A DNA stretch of 9,770 bases, from assembly GCA_002691725.1 (NCBI GenBank), contig NZIT01000026.1, forward strand, positions 1-9,770. The letters are read 5' to 3'. The position numbers and the translations under genes are program-made. The notes beneath the pieces were generated by a model. The model made no database searches and was not told the origin of the DNA. It saw only the letters and a program-made list of their open reading frames with translations. The number at the start of each line of letters is the position of its first letter. Within the stretch, counting starts at the first letter, position 1. Below, in pieces: positions 1 to 7,645 of this stretch. This DNA comes from SAR116 cluster bacterium. GTDB taxonomy: Bacteria > Pseudomonadota > Alphaproteobacteria > Puniceispirillales > UBA1172.

Positions 1-279
1 ACATACCCCCAGTGTCCCTGCATACCCCTTGTTACTTAAGCACATGACCTAAGATGGCATAGGCAAGTGAGGGCAGTTAACTACCATATACAGAGTAAGT
101 ACATTATCACCTACAATGCCATCCCACTTTCCCTATACTCAGAACGAACTCTGTAACTGCACAAACATACCTATACACTAGCATCATTCCATTACCCGAA
201 GATTTCCATGCAACCCACATAACTGCCCACACATAGCTGTAAGCAGTCTGGTTGACTACATGTAACTCAAGCACTGCTA
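1..279. other. Gene-free window edge with aberrant composition
   Basis: I see no gene here. All frames are cut by stops and none gives recognisable protein. The stretch is rich in A and C and has only two CpG dinucleotides, while the coding sequence just downstream has many. The last ~40 bases look like a scrambled version of the missing start of glucokinase. This may be a low-quality contig end rather than a true intergenic region. Confidence 0.5.
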
Positions 280-1221
280 GTGCCTGTCAGTGAATCTCAC
301 AGAGCCTCAGGGCTGGATGCGCCACTAACCGATATTGCTAATATGAAATGCGCGGATTTCACCAATATAGAAGACGCGTTTTTCACCTATTTTGACATGC
401 TGGATGATACTATCGAAAGCCTTGATGCGGTGGCGATTGCGGTTGCCGCGCCTGTCAATGACGACTGGATAAACGTTACCAACAACCGGTGGCAGTTTAG
501 CAAAATCGCATTACAAGAACGACTAACGGCGCATCGTTTTCTGGTGGTCAACGATTTTACCGCACAAGCCCTCGCCCAAATTGATCCCACCCCCAACACG
601 GTCATTTTATCAGGACAGTCCGATGATACCACCCCTTTGTTAGTCATTGGCCCGGGAACAGGTCTTGGCGTATCGGCCTTGATACCATCTCCCGCTGGAT
701 ATATTCCGCTAGAGGGCGAAGGTGGACATGTTAGCTTCTCGCCACGATCTGCGATGGAAAATGCTTTACTAGCATTCACGCGACAGACGCATAATCATGT
801 ATCAGCTGAACATTTTGTTAGCGGTTCTGGGCTGGAAAATATTTATCGGTTTTTGGCGAATTCTTCTGGAAGTGAGCCGTCACTTACGGCGCTGGAAATT
901 GGTGCTGAGGCCATTTCAAGTGATGGGATTTGCCGTGATGCCGCCATCATGTTGTTGGAAATTCTGGCAACCGTCATAGCTGATAATGTTCTGACTATCG
1001 GGGCATGGCGAGGGGCTGTTATCGCTGGTGGGGTTGTCCCGCAATTAGAGCCACTTATATCCAAGAGCAATTTTGCAGACCGCATTCATTCGATTGGTGT
1101 GGCATCGCATTTGACAAGAGACTTGCCGGTTTGGTTGTCGAGCGACCCCCATTCTGGATTGCGTGGCGCGCTCGCCGGAATGAGTATAGCCCATTTACAA
1201 CCGCGTATTCTTAACGATTAA
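280..1221 (+). CDS. glk: Glucokinase (Glk family), N-terminus missing or corrupted
   Basis: Cytoplasmic ATP-dependent glucokinase, converting glucose to glucose 6-phosphate at the head of the Entner-Doudoroff or glycolytic route. Numbering from the GTG at 280, the catalytic Asp lies in the NDF motif (about residue 92), GPGTGLG is at 124-130, and the EGEGGH glucose-binding segment is at 145-150. A EHFVSGSGLENIY segment typical of bacterial Glk (not ROK kinases) follows. At 313 residues it is slightly shorter than the usual ~320-330. It lacks the N-terminal DIGGTNARFAL phosphate loop, which an active enzyme needs. The GTG is only the first possible start after an in-frame stop at 253-255, has no convincing ribosome site, and is probably not the real start. 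The bases just upstream resemble that missing motif with indels. The gene converges on the LysR gene. Confidence 0.85.
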   Translation: MPVSESHRASGLDAPLTDIANMKCADFTNIEDAFFTYFDMLDDTIESLDAVAIAVAAPVNDDWINVTNNRWQFSKIALQERLTAHRFLVVNDFTAQALAQIDPTPNTVILSGQSDDTTPLLVIGPGTGLGVSALIPSPAGYIPLEGEGGHVSFSPRSAMENALLAFTRQTHNHVSAEHFVSGSGLENIYRFLANSSGSEPSLTALEIGAEAISSDGICRDAAIMLLEILATVIADNVLTIGAWRGAVIAGGVVPQLEPLISKSNFADRIHSIGVASHLTRDLPVWLSSDPHSGLRGALAGMSIAHLQPRILND

Positions 1222-1260
1222 GATTTATGGTTCAAATAACCACTTACGGGTTAACCTCCG

Positions 1261-2148
1261 TCACACTGGCCTTTTGTAAAAGCTGAGGATTTGCGCGGCA
1301 AGGGCTTTGGTATTGGCGCCGGGATTATCTGATAAGCGAAGCACCATTTTTGTGTAGGGAAGTGTTGGCAGATCATCATTCGCACAAATCGGCTGGGTGC
1401 TGTTGGAGATTCTGCTGGCGGGCAAAGCTGCGACAGCCAAATCGGCACGAACGGCGGCAAGCTGAGATTCTGAAACATTAGACAGATAGGCAACCTGATA
1501 TTCTATACCCGCGCGTTTCAGGGCATCGAGCGCCGCATCACGCCACGGACACCCAATGGGCGCAACCGCAACCTGCAACGGTCTTTCATCAAGGCGTTGG
1601 CTGTTTTTATGGGTCGCCCATGCAAGAGGCTGCTCATATAGGAGCCTGTCTTGTTCAAGATGAGCAACATTACCGCCGATGGTTAAAATGGCAATATCCA
1701 AAGCGCCAGCAGTCAGCATAGCCGCCAAATCCTGCGCATCGCCAGCGTTAGTCGTGACGGTAATTCCGGGATGCGCGCGGGAAAATCCAGCTAGAATTTC
1801 GGGCATCTGGGTCTCAATATTTTCCAGACATAATCCGACGCGAACCATGCCATCAATATCAGGGCAGAGCATAGCACTCAGCGCGGTATGGTTGGCCTCA
1901 ACAATGCGATAGGCATGTGGCATCAATTTGTCGCCAGTATCGGAGAGACGCATAGCGCCCTCAGCGCGATGAAACACAGGCGTGCCGATGAGATGTTCCA
2001 GTTTTTTCATCTGCATTGATACAGCAGCTGGTGATCGCGATACGCGCTCTGCGGCAAACTTCACAGAGCCAGTTTCAGCAACCGCAATGAAGGTTTTGAG
2101 GACGTCAATTTCAAGATGCATCGAAGTTGGGACAACAAAATTATTCAT
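1261..2148 (-). CDS. LysR-type transcriptional regulator
   Basis: DNA-binding regulator of the LysR family, 295 residues, the normal family length. The N-terminal winged helix-turn-helix spans about residues 15-70, with the typical sequence TFIAVAETGSVKFAAERV followed by SPAAVSMQMKKLE. A periplasmic-binding-protein-like effector domain follows from about residue 95 (VRVGLCLENIETQMPEIL onward). The start is uncertain: the ATG at 2148 and the ATG at residue 10 (2119-2121, giving MHLEIDVLKTF) are both possible, and neither has a clear Shine-Dalgarno site. The second fits better where family members usually begin. It diverges from selA, so it could control selAB, itself, or both; LysR regulators often act on the divergent neighbour. 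Its effector cannot be read from the sequence. Confidence 0.92.
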   Translation of the reverse strand: MNNFVVPTSMHLEIDVLKTFIAVAETGSVKFAAERVSRSPAAVSMQMKKLEHLIGTPVFHRAEGAMRLSDTGDKLMPHAYRIVEANHTALSAMLCPDIDGMVRVGLCLENIETQMPEILAGFSRAHPGITVTTNAGDAQDLAAMLTAGALDIAILTIGGNVAHLEQDRLLYEQPLAWATHKNSQRLDERPLQVAVAPIGCPWRDAALDALKRAGIEYQVAYLSNVSESQLAAVRADLAVAALPASRISNSTQPICANDDLPTLPYTKMVLRLSDNPGANTKALAAQILSFYKRPV

Positions 2149-2150
2149 GA

Positions 2151-2175
2151 TCTAAATTTAGCATTTCTAAATTTA
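2151..2175. promoter_or_regulatory. Repeated palindrome in the lysR-selA divergent region, possible operator
   Basis: Two perfect copies of TCTAAATTTA (2151-2160 and 2166-2175) lie 15 bp apart start to start. The core TAAATTTA is its own reverse complement, so each copy is a palindrome. On the minus strand a consensus TTGACA at 2200-2195 stands upstream, and the second palindrome falls near the matching -10 position of the regulator gene, although the spacing is loose. The layout would suit autoregulation by the LysR protein. Simple AT-rich coincidence is possible. Confidence 0.35.
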
Positions 2176-2295
2176 CCTGTAAAGAAATTAAGCTTGTCAA
2201 AATCATGGGTATTGCTAATGTAATGAGGGATGAAGGGGGGTCTACTTCCTATTTCAATGATTTCAAGCGAGATGGTAATGATGAGAGAGAGAAAC

Positions 2296-3723
2296 ATGGG
2301 GAAAAGCCGCCGACATGTATCATCACATGCTAATAAGAGCATTGATAGACCCCAGCACATCCCGTCAGTTGATCACTTTCTAAACGATCCCGAAAACGCA
2401 TCTCTGATAGGTGAATATGGCCTCTCTCTGGTCACCCGATGCGCGCAGCATGTTTTGGCAGAGGCCAGAGGCAAGGTGCTTGATGGCAAGGCCATTGATT
2501 ATGCATCGCTTTTGCAGGCGCTATCATCGGAGACAGCAGGCATGGTGCAGCCTTCACTGCGCCCTGTCATCAATCTGACAGGCACTGTTCTACACACGAA
2601 CCTGGGACGCGCGGCATTACCTGAGGTGGCGATCAAGGCCATGGTCGACGTGGCGCGAGGCGCCAGCACCCTTGAGTTCGATTTGGAGAAAGGCAAGCGC
2701 GGAGACCGCTATAAACATGCCGAAGATTTGCTCTGCTATTTAACAGGCGCAGAGGCGGCGCTTGTCGTCAACAATAATGCGGCGGCTGTGCTGCTGACCC
2801 TTAATACTTTGGCAAGGCGCAAGGAAGTTCCGGTTTCTCGCGGTGAGCTGATTGAAATAGGTGGCGCTTTCCGGATGCCAGACATTATGGCACGGGCGGG
2901 ATGCAAGCTGGTGGAAGTTGGGACAACCAATCGGACGCATAGCACAGATTTTGAAGACGCCATCAGTCCAAAAACGGCGCTGTTAATGAAGGTTCACGCC
3001 AGCAATTTTGAGATTACAGGCTTCACAAAAACGATGTCAGAACAGGAGCTAGCCAGCATCGCGCGGCGTCATGCTCTGCCCCTCGTCACCGATCTTGGAA
3101 GTGGCGCTCTGATTGACCTTGAGAGCTTTCACTTACCGCATGAAACGACGGTCGCAGAAGCCTTAAAGGCTGGTGCTGATGTGGTGACCTTTAGTGGCGA
3201 TAAACTGCTTGGCGGACCGCAGGCGGGGATCATTGCCGGGCGTCATGATCTGATCACAAAAATGAAACGTAACCCCATGACACGTGCCATGCGGCCAGAT
3301 AAATTATCGCTTGCCGCCATGGCGGCAGTGTTGCGTCTATATACCAACCCGTCGCAACTGGCCACCGAATTGCCGACTTTGCGCTGGCTATCGCGTGATG
3401 TGGAAGACATCAAGCAATTAACCTCGCGCATCGCCCCCATCGTCCAAAATCACTGCAAGGGGTTTTTAGTCGCCCCTGCTCCTGTGCAAAGTCAGATTGG
3501 TAGTGGCGCATTGCCATCAAACAGATTGGCAAGCGCTGCCGTCAAAATAACACTGCCACGACAGAACCGCCCCGGCAAAGCATTGATCAGGCTTGCCAAG
3601 GCTTTTCGGGATTTGCCGATACCGGTAATTGGCCGCATTACCGATGATGCGTTGTGGTTTGATCTCAGATGTCTTGAAGATGAGAGTGGTTTTATCGCCA
3701 ATCTTGAGGGGCTTAACGTCTAA
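2296..3723 (+). CDS. selA: L-seryl-tRNA(Sec) selenium transferase SelA
   Basis: PLP-dependent cytoplasmic enzyme that converts seryl-tRNA(Sec) to selenocysteinyl-tRNA(Sec), using selenophosphate. The SelA signature runs throughout: [68 protein letters not shown], and [13 protein letters not shown] with the PLP-binding lysine at codon 3202-3204 (residue 303). The C-terminal PVIGRI...LRCLED segment is intact. From the ATG at 2296 it is 475 residues, close to the usual ~460. The frame stays open to an ATG at 2230, with further ATGs at 2257, 2272, 2278 and 2281. I chose 2296 because a GAGAGAG stretch lies just upstream and the added residues are not like SelA. The stop overlaps the selB start (TAATG), so translation is probably coupled. 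Confidence 0.97.
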   Translation: MGKSRRHVSSHANKSIDRPQHIPSVDHFLNDPENASLIGEYGLSLVTRCAQHVLAEARGKVLDGKAIDYASLLQALSSETAGMVQPSLRPVINLTGTVLHTNLGRAALPEVAIKAMVDVARGASTLEFDLEKGKRGDRYKHAEDLLCYLTGAEAALVVNNNAAAVLLTLNTLARRKEVPVSRGELIEIGGAFRMPDIMARAGCKLVEVGTTNRTHSTDFEDAISPKTALLMKVHASNFEITGFTKTMSEQELASIARRHALPLVTDLGSGALIDLESFHLPHETTVAEALKAGADVVTFSGDKLLGGPQAGIIAGRHDLITKMKRNPMTRAMRPDKLSLAAMAAVLRLYTNPSQLATELPTLRWLSRDVEDIKQLTSRIAPIVQNHCKGFLVAPAPVQSQIGSGALPSNRLASAAVKITLPRQNRPGKALIRLAKAFRDLPIPVIGRITDDALWFDLRCLEDESGFIANLEGLNV

Positions 3724-5657
3724 TGATCATTGCAACGGCAGGCCATGTTGACCACGGCAAGACGGAGCTGGTCAAAGCCTTAACCGGCACGGATACTGAC
3801 CGATTACCCGAAGAAAAGGCTCGTGGATTATCCGTTGATTTAGGCTTTGCCTATCTGGCTTTACCAAACAAAAAGATGCTTGGCTTTGTTGATGTCCCCG
3901 GTCATGAAAAGTTCATCCGCAATATGTTGGCTGGCGTTGCTGGTATTGATCTGGCCTTGCTGGTAGTGGCGGCTGATGATGGTGTGATGCCGCAAACGCT
4001 TGAGCATATTGCCATCCTCAATCTGCTTGGGATTGAACAATGTTTAGTAGCACTGACCAAGATTGATCGGGTGCCGCCGGCTCGCGTTATGGAGGTTAAG
4101 ACCCAGCTGGATCAAATACTTTTTGAGGCAGGGCGCAAGGGATGTGATGTGTTTCCAGTATCTGCGCCCAAGCGCGAGGGGATTGATCTGCTCAAGCAAG
4201 AGCTTATCCAACGCGCACAAGCTAATCATGAGAGCCCCAACAATCAGCATTTCCGCATGGCTATTGATCGGGTGTTCTCACTCAAGGGGGTGGGATTGGT
4301 TGTCACTGGCATGGTGTTTTCGGGATCAGTACATTTGTCAGAAAGCCTGACCCTTTCCACAAATGGATCACAGGTTCGCATCCGTGAAATAAGGGGTAAC
4401 AGCCAAGTCAGTGACTATGCGCGGTCAGGCCAGCGTTGTGCGCTAAATATCATTGGCCGCGGCGTTAGCCAAGATACCGTAAGGCGCGGTCAATGGTTAA
4501 TGCATGCTGAACTGTTTCGCCCAACGATGCGTATTGATGTTGATCTTGAGGTGTTGCGGGCTGAGGCTTCGGCATTGAAACACTGGACGCCAACACATTT
4601 ACATATTGGCTCGGACCATCTTCCGGCAAGGGTAGCAGTGTTATCAGGCGGCAGCATTGCGGCAGGGGCAAACGGCTTGGCGCAATTGGTACTATCACGC
4701 GATATATTCGCCGTTCATGGTGATCGTTTTGTACTCCGCGATCAATCAGCACAGCGCACCATCGCTGGGGGGCGTGTCATTGACCCCTTCCCTCCTAAAC
4801 GCGGCCGCGCCAGGCCGAGCCGAATAGCATGCCTGGAAGCCATGCGAAATGGTACCCCAACCGCGATCTTAAAAGCCCTAACCGAGCAAAGCGAAAGCGG
4901 TGTGCCGCTTCAGCCTTTTGCCATATCGCATAATCTGCCAACCTCGGAAATTAAGGTTATCATTGAAACGCTTGGATTAAGAATTGTTGAAGCCGCGCCG
5001 CATGATTTGCTTTTCAGTGAGCCAGGATGGCGTCAGAGTTTAGACCGAATTGAGATAGCCTTAGCGACGCTTCACAAATCACAACCAAGCCTTTTTGGCG
5101 CTAGTGTAAAAGACATACAGAACTTGCTCACCCCTTTACTTGAGCTGAATGTCATTGAGCATGGCCTTCGTCAGCTAGTTGCCGAAGCCCGCGTTGCCGC
5201 AGATGGCCAGCGATACCATTTGCCGTCTTACGCTGTTCATATTTCAGCCAAGGATAAGCATCTGCTGGCGCGGGCGGCGGTTGTGCTAAATCCCGCAACC
5301 GGCGCACCCCCAAGTCTTCATGAGGCGACAAAAGAGGTTGGCGTTGACGCCCGCGCGCTCGAAAAAGCTTTGAAAATTGGTGTCAAGTTAGGGGATATCA
5401 TTATGCTGGAGAAACATCGTTTTGTCCCAAAATCTCTGATAAGGAAACTTGCACAAAGTGCTGAGCTGCTAGCAGAGCAGTCAAGCAACGGTACATTCAC
5501 GACAATAGACTATCGGCAAGAGGTGAATATGGGCAGGAACTTTGTTATTGCTGTTCTGGACTATTTTGACCGTATCGGGTTTACAGTAAAGATAGGAAAT
5601 GACCGCCGTATTCGGTGTTCCGCCGATCATGTTCTGTCAGGTCAAGGCAAAGGATAA
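3723..5657 (+). CDS. selB: Selenocysteine-specific elongation factor SelB
   Basis: GTPase that carries selenocysteinyl-tRNA(Sec) to the ribosome at UGA codons marked by a SECIS hairpin. The EF-Tu-like G domain has G1 GHVDHGKT at residues 7-14, G3 DVPGHE at 57-62 and G4 TKID at 112-115. Beta-barrel domains follow ([20 protein letters not shown] from about 176). The C-terminal half carries the winged-helix repeats that bind SECIS RNA; the last is at about 590-631 and includes the [10 protein letters not shown]...GNDRRIR signature. At 644 residues it is slightly longer than E. coli SelB (about 614). The ATG overlaps the selA stop by one base, with GAGGGG at 3706-3711 inside selA as a possible ribosome site. 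Its TAA stop lies inside the first unit of the tandem repeat that leads into selC. Confidence 0.97.
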   Translation: MIIATAGHVDHGKTELVKALTGTDTDRLPEEKARGLSVDLGFAYLALPNKKMLGFVDVPGHEKFIRNMLAGVAGIDLALLVVAADDGVMPQTLEHIAILNLLGIEQCLVALTKIDRVPPARVMEVKTQLDQILFEAGRKGCDVFPVSAPKREGIDLLKQELIQRAQANHESPNNQHFRMAIDRVFSLKGVGLVVTGMVFSGSVHLSESLTLSTNGSQVRIREIRGNSQVSDYARSGQRCALNIIGRGVSQDTVRRGQWLMHAELFRPTMRIDVDLEVLRAEASALKHWTPTHLHIGSDHLPARVAVLSGGSIAAGANGLAQLVLSRDIFAVHGDRFVLRDQSAQRTIAGGRVIDPFPPKRGRARPSRIACLEAMRNGTPTAILKALTEQSESGVPLQPFAISHNLPTSEIKVIIETLGLRIVEAAPHDLLFSEPGWRQSLDRIEIALATLHKSQPSLFGASVKDIQNLLTPLLELNVIEHGLRQLVAEARVAADGQRYHLPSYAVHISAKDKHLLARAAVVLNPATGAPPSLHEATKEVGVDARALEKALKIGVKLGDIIMLEKHRFVPKSLIRKLAQSAELLAEQSSNGTFTTIDYRQEVNMGRNFVIAVLDYFDRIGFTVKIGNDRRIRCSADHVLSGQGKG

Positions 5658-5700
5658 TATAGGATAATATGGGATAACATAGGATAACATAGGATAATAT
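5651..5700 (+). repeat. Five tandem 10-bp repeats between selB and tRNA-Sec
   Basis: Five contiguous decamers with consensus AGGATAAYAT: units 1, 2 and 5 are AGGATAATAT, unit 3 is GGGATAACAT and unit 4 is AGGATAACAT. The array begins inside the last codons of selB (unit 1 holds its TAA stop) and ends at the base before the mature 5' end of tRNA-Sec. The period is close to one helical turn. Because 10 is not a multiple of 3, TAA stops occur in all three frames. Units contain GATAAT, like a -10 box, but no -35 partner is seen at a suitable distance. Function unknown: replication slippage, a protein-binding array, or a processing leader are all possible. Confidence 0.95.
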
Positions 5701-5796
5701 GGAAGAGGATCGCACCCCGGTGGGGCGCCTAGACTTCAAATCTAGTGAGGGGCGTACAACGTCCCTGGTAGGTTCGACTCCTACTCTCTTCCGCCA
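5701..5796 (+). tRNA. selC: tRNA-Sec (UCA anticodon)
   Basis: Selenocysteine tRNA of the bacterial 8+5 type. The 8-bp acceptor pairs GGAAGAGG (5701-5708) with TCTCTTCC (5785-5792), with one G-U pair, then discriminator G and encoded CCA (5794-5796). The anticodon arm is CTAGA-CTTCAAA-TCTAG with TCA at 5736-5738. The long variable arm pairs AGGGGCG with CGTCCCT around a TACAA loop (7 bp, one G-U). The T arm is GTAGG-TTCGACT-CCTAC. The extended D arm (about 5711-5728) is GC-rich, and its stem appears to contain one mismatch. It lies downstream of selAB on the same strand and is probably cut from the selAB transcript or made from a nearby promoter. Only 7 bp separate it from the convergent H-protein gene, so any terminator must lie inside that gene. 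Confidence 0.98.
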
Positions 5797-5803
5797 ATCC
5801 CAC

Positions 5804-6166
5804 CTAGCTAACCCGATTGTTATAGGCATCCTCATCTATCAGTTCATCAAAAGCCGACAGATCACTGATCTTGAGCTTGAACAGCCAGTTTTCCATCGCG
5901 CTTTCTGGCGTGATTGACGATAGATCATCAACCAATGCGCTATTGACCTCAATAATCTCACCAGCAAGAGGGCTATAAATATCCGATGCGGATTTAAAGG
6001 ATTCTATCACCGCCACCGCTTCCCCTTTATTGACGGTTTTGCCGGGGTCGGGCAGTTCAATAAAGACGATATCTCCAAGCTGTTCCACAGCATGCGGTGA
6101 GATACCAACAGAACATGTATCTGCATCAAGTTTTGCCCATTCATGATAGTCCGAAAACCTAACCAT
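5804..6166 (-). CDS. gcvH: Lipoyl H-protein, GcvH-like, without gcvT or gcvP
   Basis: Small cytoplasmic lipoyl carrier of the glycine cleavage H family, 120 residues (usual 125-130). It has YHEWAKLD at 7-14, QLGDIVFIELPDPG at 29-42, and the lipoylation motif ESFKSASDIYSP with the lipoyl lysine at K58. Typical H-proteins read ESVKAASDIYSP, and the usual GEGW near the end is MENW here, so this copy is diverged. A good ribosome site, GGAAAGGG (6180-6173), lies 6 nt before the ATG. It follows the selenoprotein gene after 68 bp on the same strand, probably in one transcript. No gcvT, gcvP or lpd is beside it. Known role of the family: carrying aminomethyl, or dithiol reducing equivalents, on lipoate. 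Service to the neighbouring selenoprotein is inference. Confidence 0.9.
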   Translation of the reverse strand: MVRFSDYHEWAKLDADTCSVGISPHAVEQLGDIVFIELPDPGKTVNKGEAVAVIESFKSASDIYSPLAGEIIEVNSALVDDLSSITPESAMENWLFKLKISDLSAFDELIDEDAYNNRVS

Positions 6167-6234
6167 AACTTACCCTTTCCGGCGTTAAAATATACCCATC
6201 CAATATCAACATTAGACTACTATGTGTTTTGCTG

Positions 6235-7470
6235 TCACCATCCGGCCGCAGATGTTCCGGGCAGTGGGCCCTCAGACCAAAATCTTGGCGCCATAAGCGA
6301 CATTTCAACAATTTGGCGCATGACTCTATCGTCAGATGCGATCGACACCGCTTCGAGACACAGCAGCAAGCGCCCAGCTTTCGTTTCTTCCCAGAACCAT
6401 TTTCCCATCAATTCGAGATCATCTATGCCATCACGATGCGTGCGGGTTTCCGTGTAGTAAGCTTCCAAATCTTCAACAACCAGTTTCAATAAAGGAATGG
6501 CTGGAAGCCCTTTTCTTGGGCTCTTGGGGATGTCTCCTCTGACAAACTCCCCAACAAAAGGCGCGTAATCTGTGATGGCAAGCTCGCTGGCGCCAACGGT
6601 TGTGCGCCCACGAGATGCCACCGCCACCTCATAATCAGGGTGTAGCATGTTCATCTCGGCCGCAACTTCCGCCAATAACGCATCGACATCGCCAATATCA
6701 CTTATGCTCAAGACAAGCTCTGGCGGCAGAGCATAGCCCATGCGCCCGTCTTTAACAGGAATAACATCAGGGAAATCCGCAAGCACCGGCTGAACTGTAT
6801 CGTCAAGCAAATCAAATGAAGCACGAATGACTTTCTTTTGAAAATCAGGATCATTAGGCTTCCCCATACCGCGTCCCATGGGAAAATCTAAAAACAATCC
6901 GCGCGGCGGTTTGATCGCCTCCATATGCTCACGAACAAAACCAACGAGAACGGTGGATAACCCTTCTGATTCAAAATAATGGGCAAGCCCGCACACGGCG
7001 CGCGTACAAAATGGTCATATCGGGATCAGATAGACGGTGTTAACGCCTTCCTGCTTCATCTGGCTAGCAACCTCACGGGCGGATTTTTCCATCGTCAAAG
7101 GGTCGGCGGCGCCCATAAATGAATAATGCTCATCCGCTACGGAACCAATTTCACCATCTGCTGCCATCTCATCAAGCCTGTCGAGCGGAATGATGACATT
7201 CAAATCTTGCTGCCAGGCAGAGCGATCAAACTCAACCGCAACATGCGTCATAACAAGGTCACGGTCGGTCTTATAAAACACCCGATGATCTTTTGCAAGC
7301 CAAGAGAACGGCTTGTCACCACGCCGCGATACCGCCGCCGTTGAGACAATAGAAACCCGGCGCTCTTTCGCTGGCACGGCAGGTGTCCATGCAGGGTTTT
7401 CAAAAACTGGCATGGTAAGATCGGATATAAAACCGCGCCCAACAGCAGGCATCTCAGGTATCTTGGTCAT
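6235..7470 (-). CDS. GrdB/PrdB-like selenoprotein with in-frame UGA (Sec)
   Basis: Selenoprotein of the glycine/sarcosine/betaine/D-proline reductase B-subunit type. The frame is interrupted only by TGA at 7017-7015. Read through as Sec it gives VYLIPI-U-PFCTRAVCG, with U152, C155 and C160, like the UxxCT(R) redox centre of GrdB. Sequence on both sides is family-like: before it SRRGDKPFSW, DLNVIIPLDRL and HYSFMGAADPL; after it GLAHYFESEGLSTV, PPRGLFLDFPMG and MGKPNDPDF. With the ATG at 7470 it has 411 residues, near the ~430 of GrdB; an upstream TTG at 7485 is less likely. Weak ribosome site GTGGA. Clostridial relatives use a pyruvoyl partner (GrdE or PrdA) and GrdA/C/D; none is here, so the substrate is unknown. 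Adjacent selABC supports decoding of UGA as Sec. Rieske and H-protein genes flank it on the same strand. Confidence 0.88.
6990..7004 (-). promoter_or_regulatory. SECIS-like hairpin after the Sec codon
   Basis: Beginning 10 nt after the UGA, the minus-strand RNA can fold as CGCGC / GUGCG (5 bp, one G-U) around the 5-nt loop GCCGU. Bacterial SECIS elements lie within the reading frame at about this distance (11 nt for the minimal fdhF hairpin) and carry an exposed G-U in the loop bound by the SelB winged helix. I see no clear bulged U in the stem, and a competing hairpin GGG-CUUG-CCC lies just downstream. Folding was done by eye only. Confidence 0.5.
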
Positions 7471-7573
7471 ATAAATCGTCCACAAAACTTGTGATTAAAA
7501 TTTCAGGCATTCCAACAAAAAGGGCAAGCAAAAATTGCTGACGCGCCAATTCAGGTATTCTTAAGCGCAAGAT

Positions 7574-7582
7574 ATTATCGCA
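7574..7582 (-). promoter_or_regulatory. Possible extended -10 promoter for the selenoprotein gene
   Basis: The minus strand reads TGC-GATAAT (7582-7574), an extended -10 pattern with 5 of 6 consensus bases. No good -35 box is seen. It would start RNA near 7567, about 97 nt before the ATG at 7470. Two direct copies of CGCAAG (7566-7571 and 7579-7584) flank it. The 175-bp gap between the Rieske and selenoprotein genes leaves room for a separate promoter. Weak evidence. Confidence 0.25.
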
Positions 7583-7645
7583 AGTAAGAAGCGCCTTCAT
7601 TTAGCGATGGATGTTGAACACAGCCTTGCTAGGTTTTAACGATAT

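Noticed and set aside
387..779. Minus-strand ORF of 130 residues inside glk
   Set aside because: It lies opposite a clear glucokinase frame and has no recognisable family features.
1228..1242. Bidirectional terminator between glk and the LysR gene
   Set aside because: The TGGTT-CAAAT-AACCA stem is only 5 bp, AT-rich and without a T run.
1261..1263. LysR gene stop TGA as another Sec codon
   Set aside because: The protein already has full family length and the sequence after the TGA does not extend it.
4465..4752. Minus-strand ORF of 95 residues inside selB
   Set aside because: It is antisense to a well conserved SelB region and reads as low-information sequence.
5651..5700. CRISPR array
   Set aside because: Units are 10 bp and contiguous, with no spacers and no cas genes.
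5651..5700. Ordinary sigma70 promoter for selC
   Set aside because: GATAAT occurs in three units but no -35 lies 16-18 bp upstream of any, and the last one would start RNA inside the tRNA.
5699..5917. Plus-strand ORF across tRNA-Sec
   Set aside because: It translates the tRNA gene and the antisense of the H-protein gene.
6235..6996. Separate gene starting at the ATG-like codon at 6996
   Set aside because: The first codon there (V159 of the joined protein) is GTG in the middle of a conserved redox motif, and homology continues upstream through the UGA.
7015..7485. Pseudogene with a nonsense mutation
   Set aside because: The stop is UGA exactly at a family Sec position, a C lies three residues on, the downstream frame is intact, and selA, selB and selC are next door.
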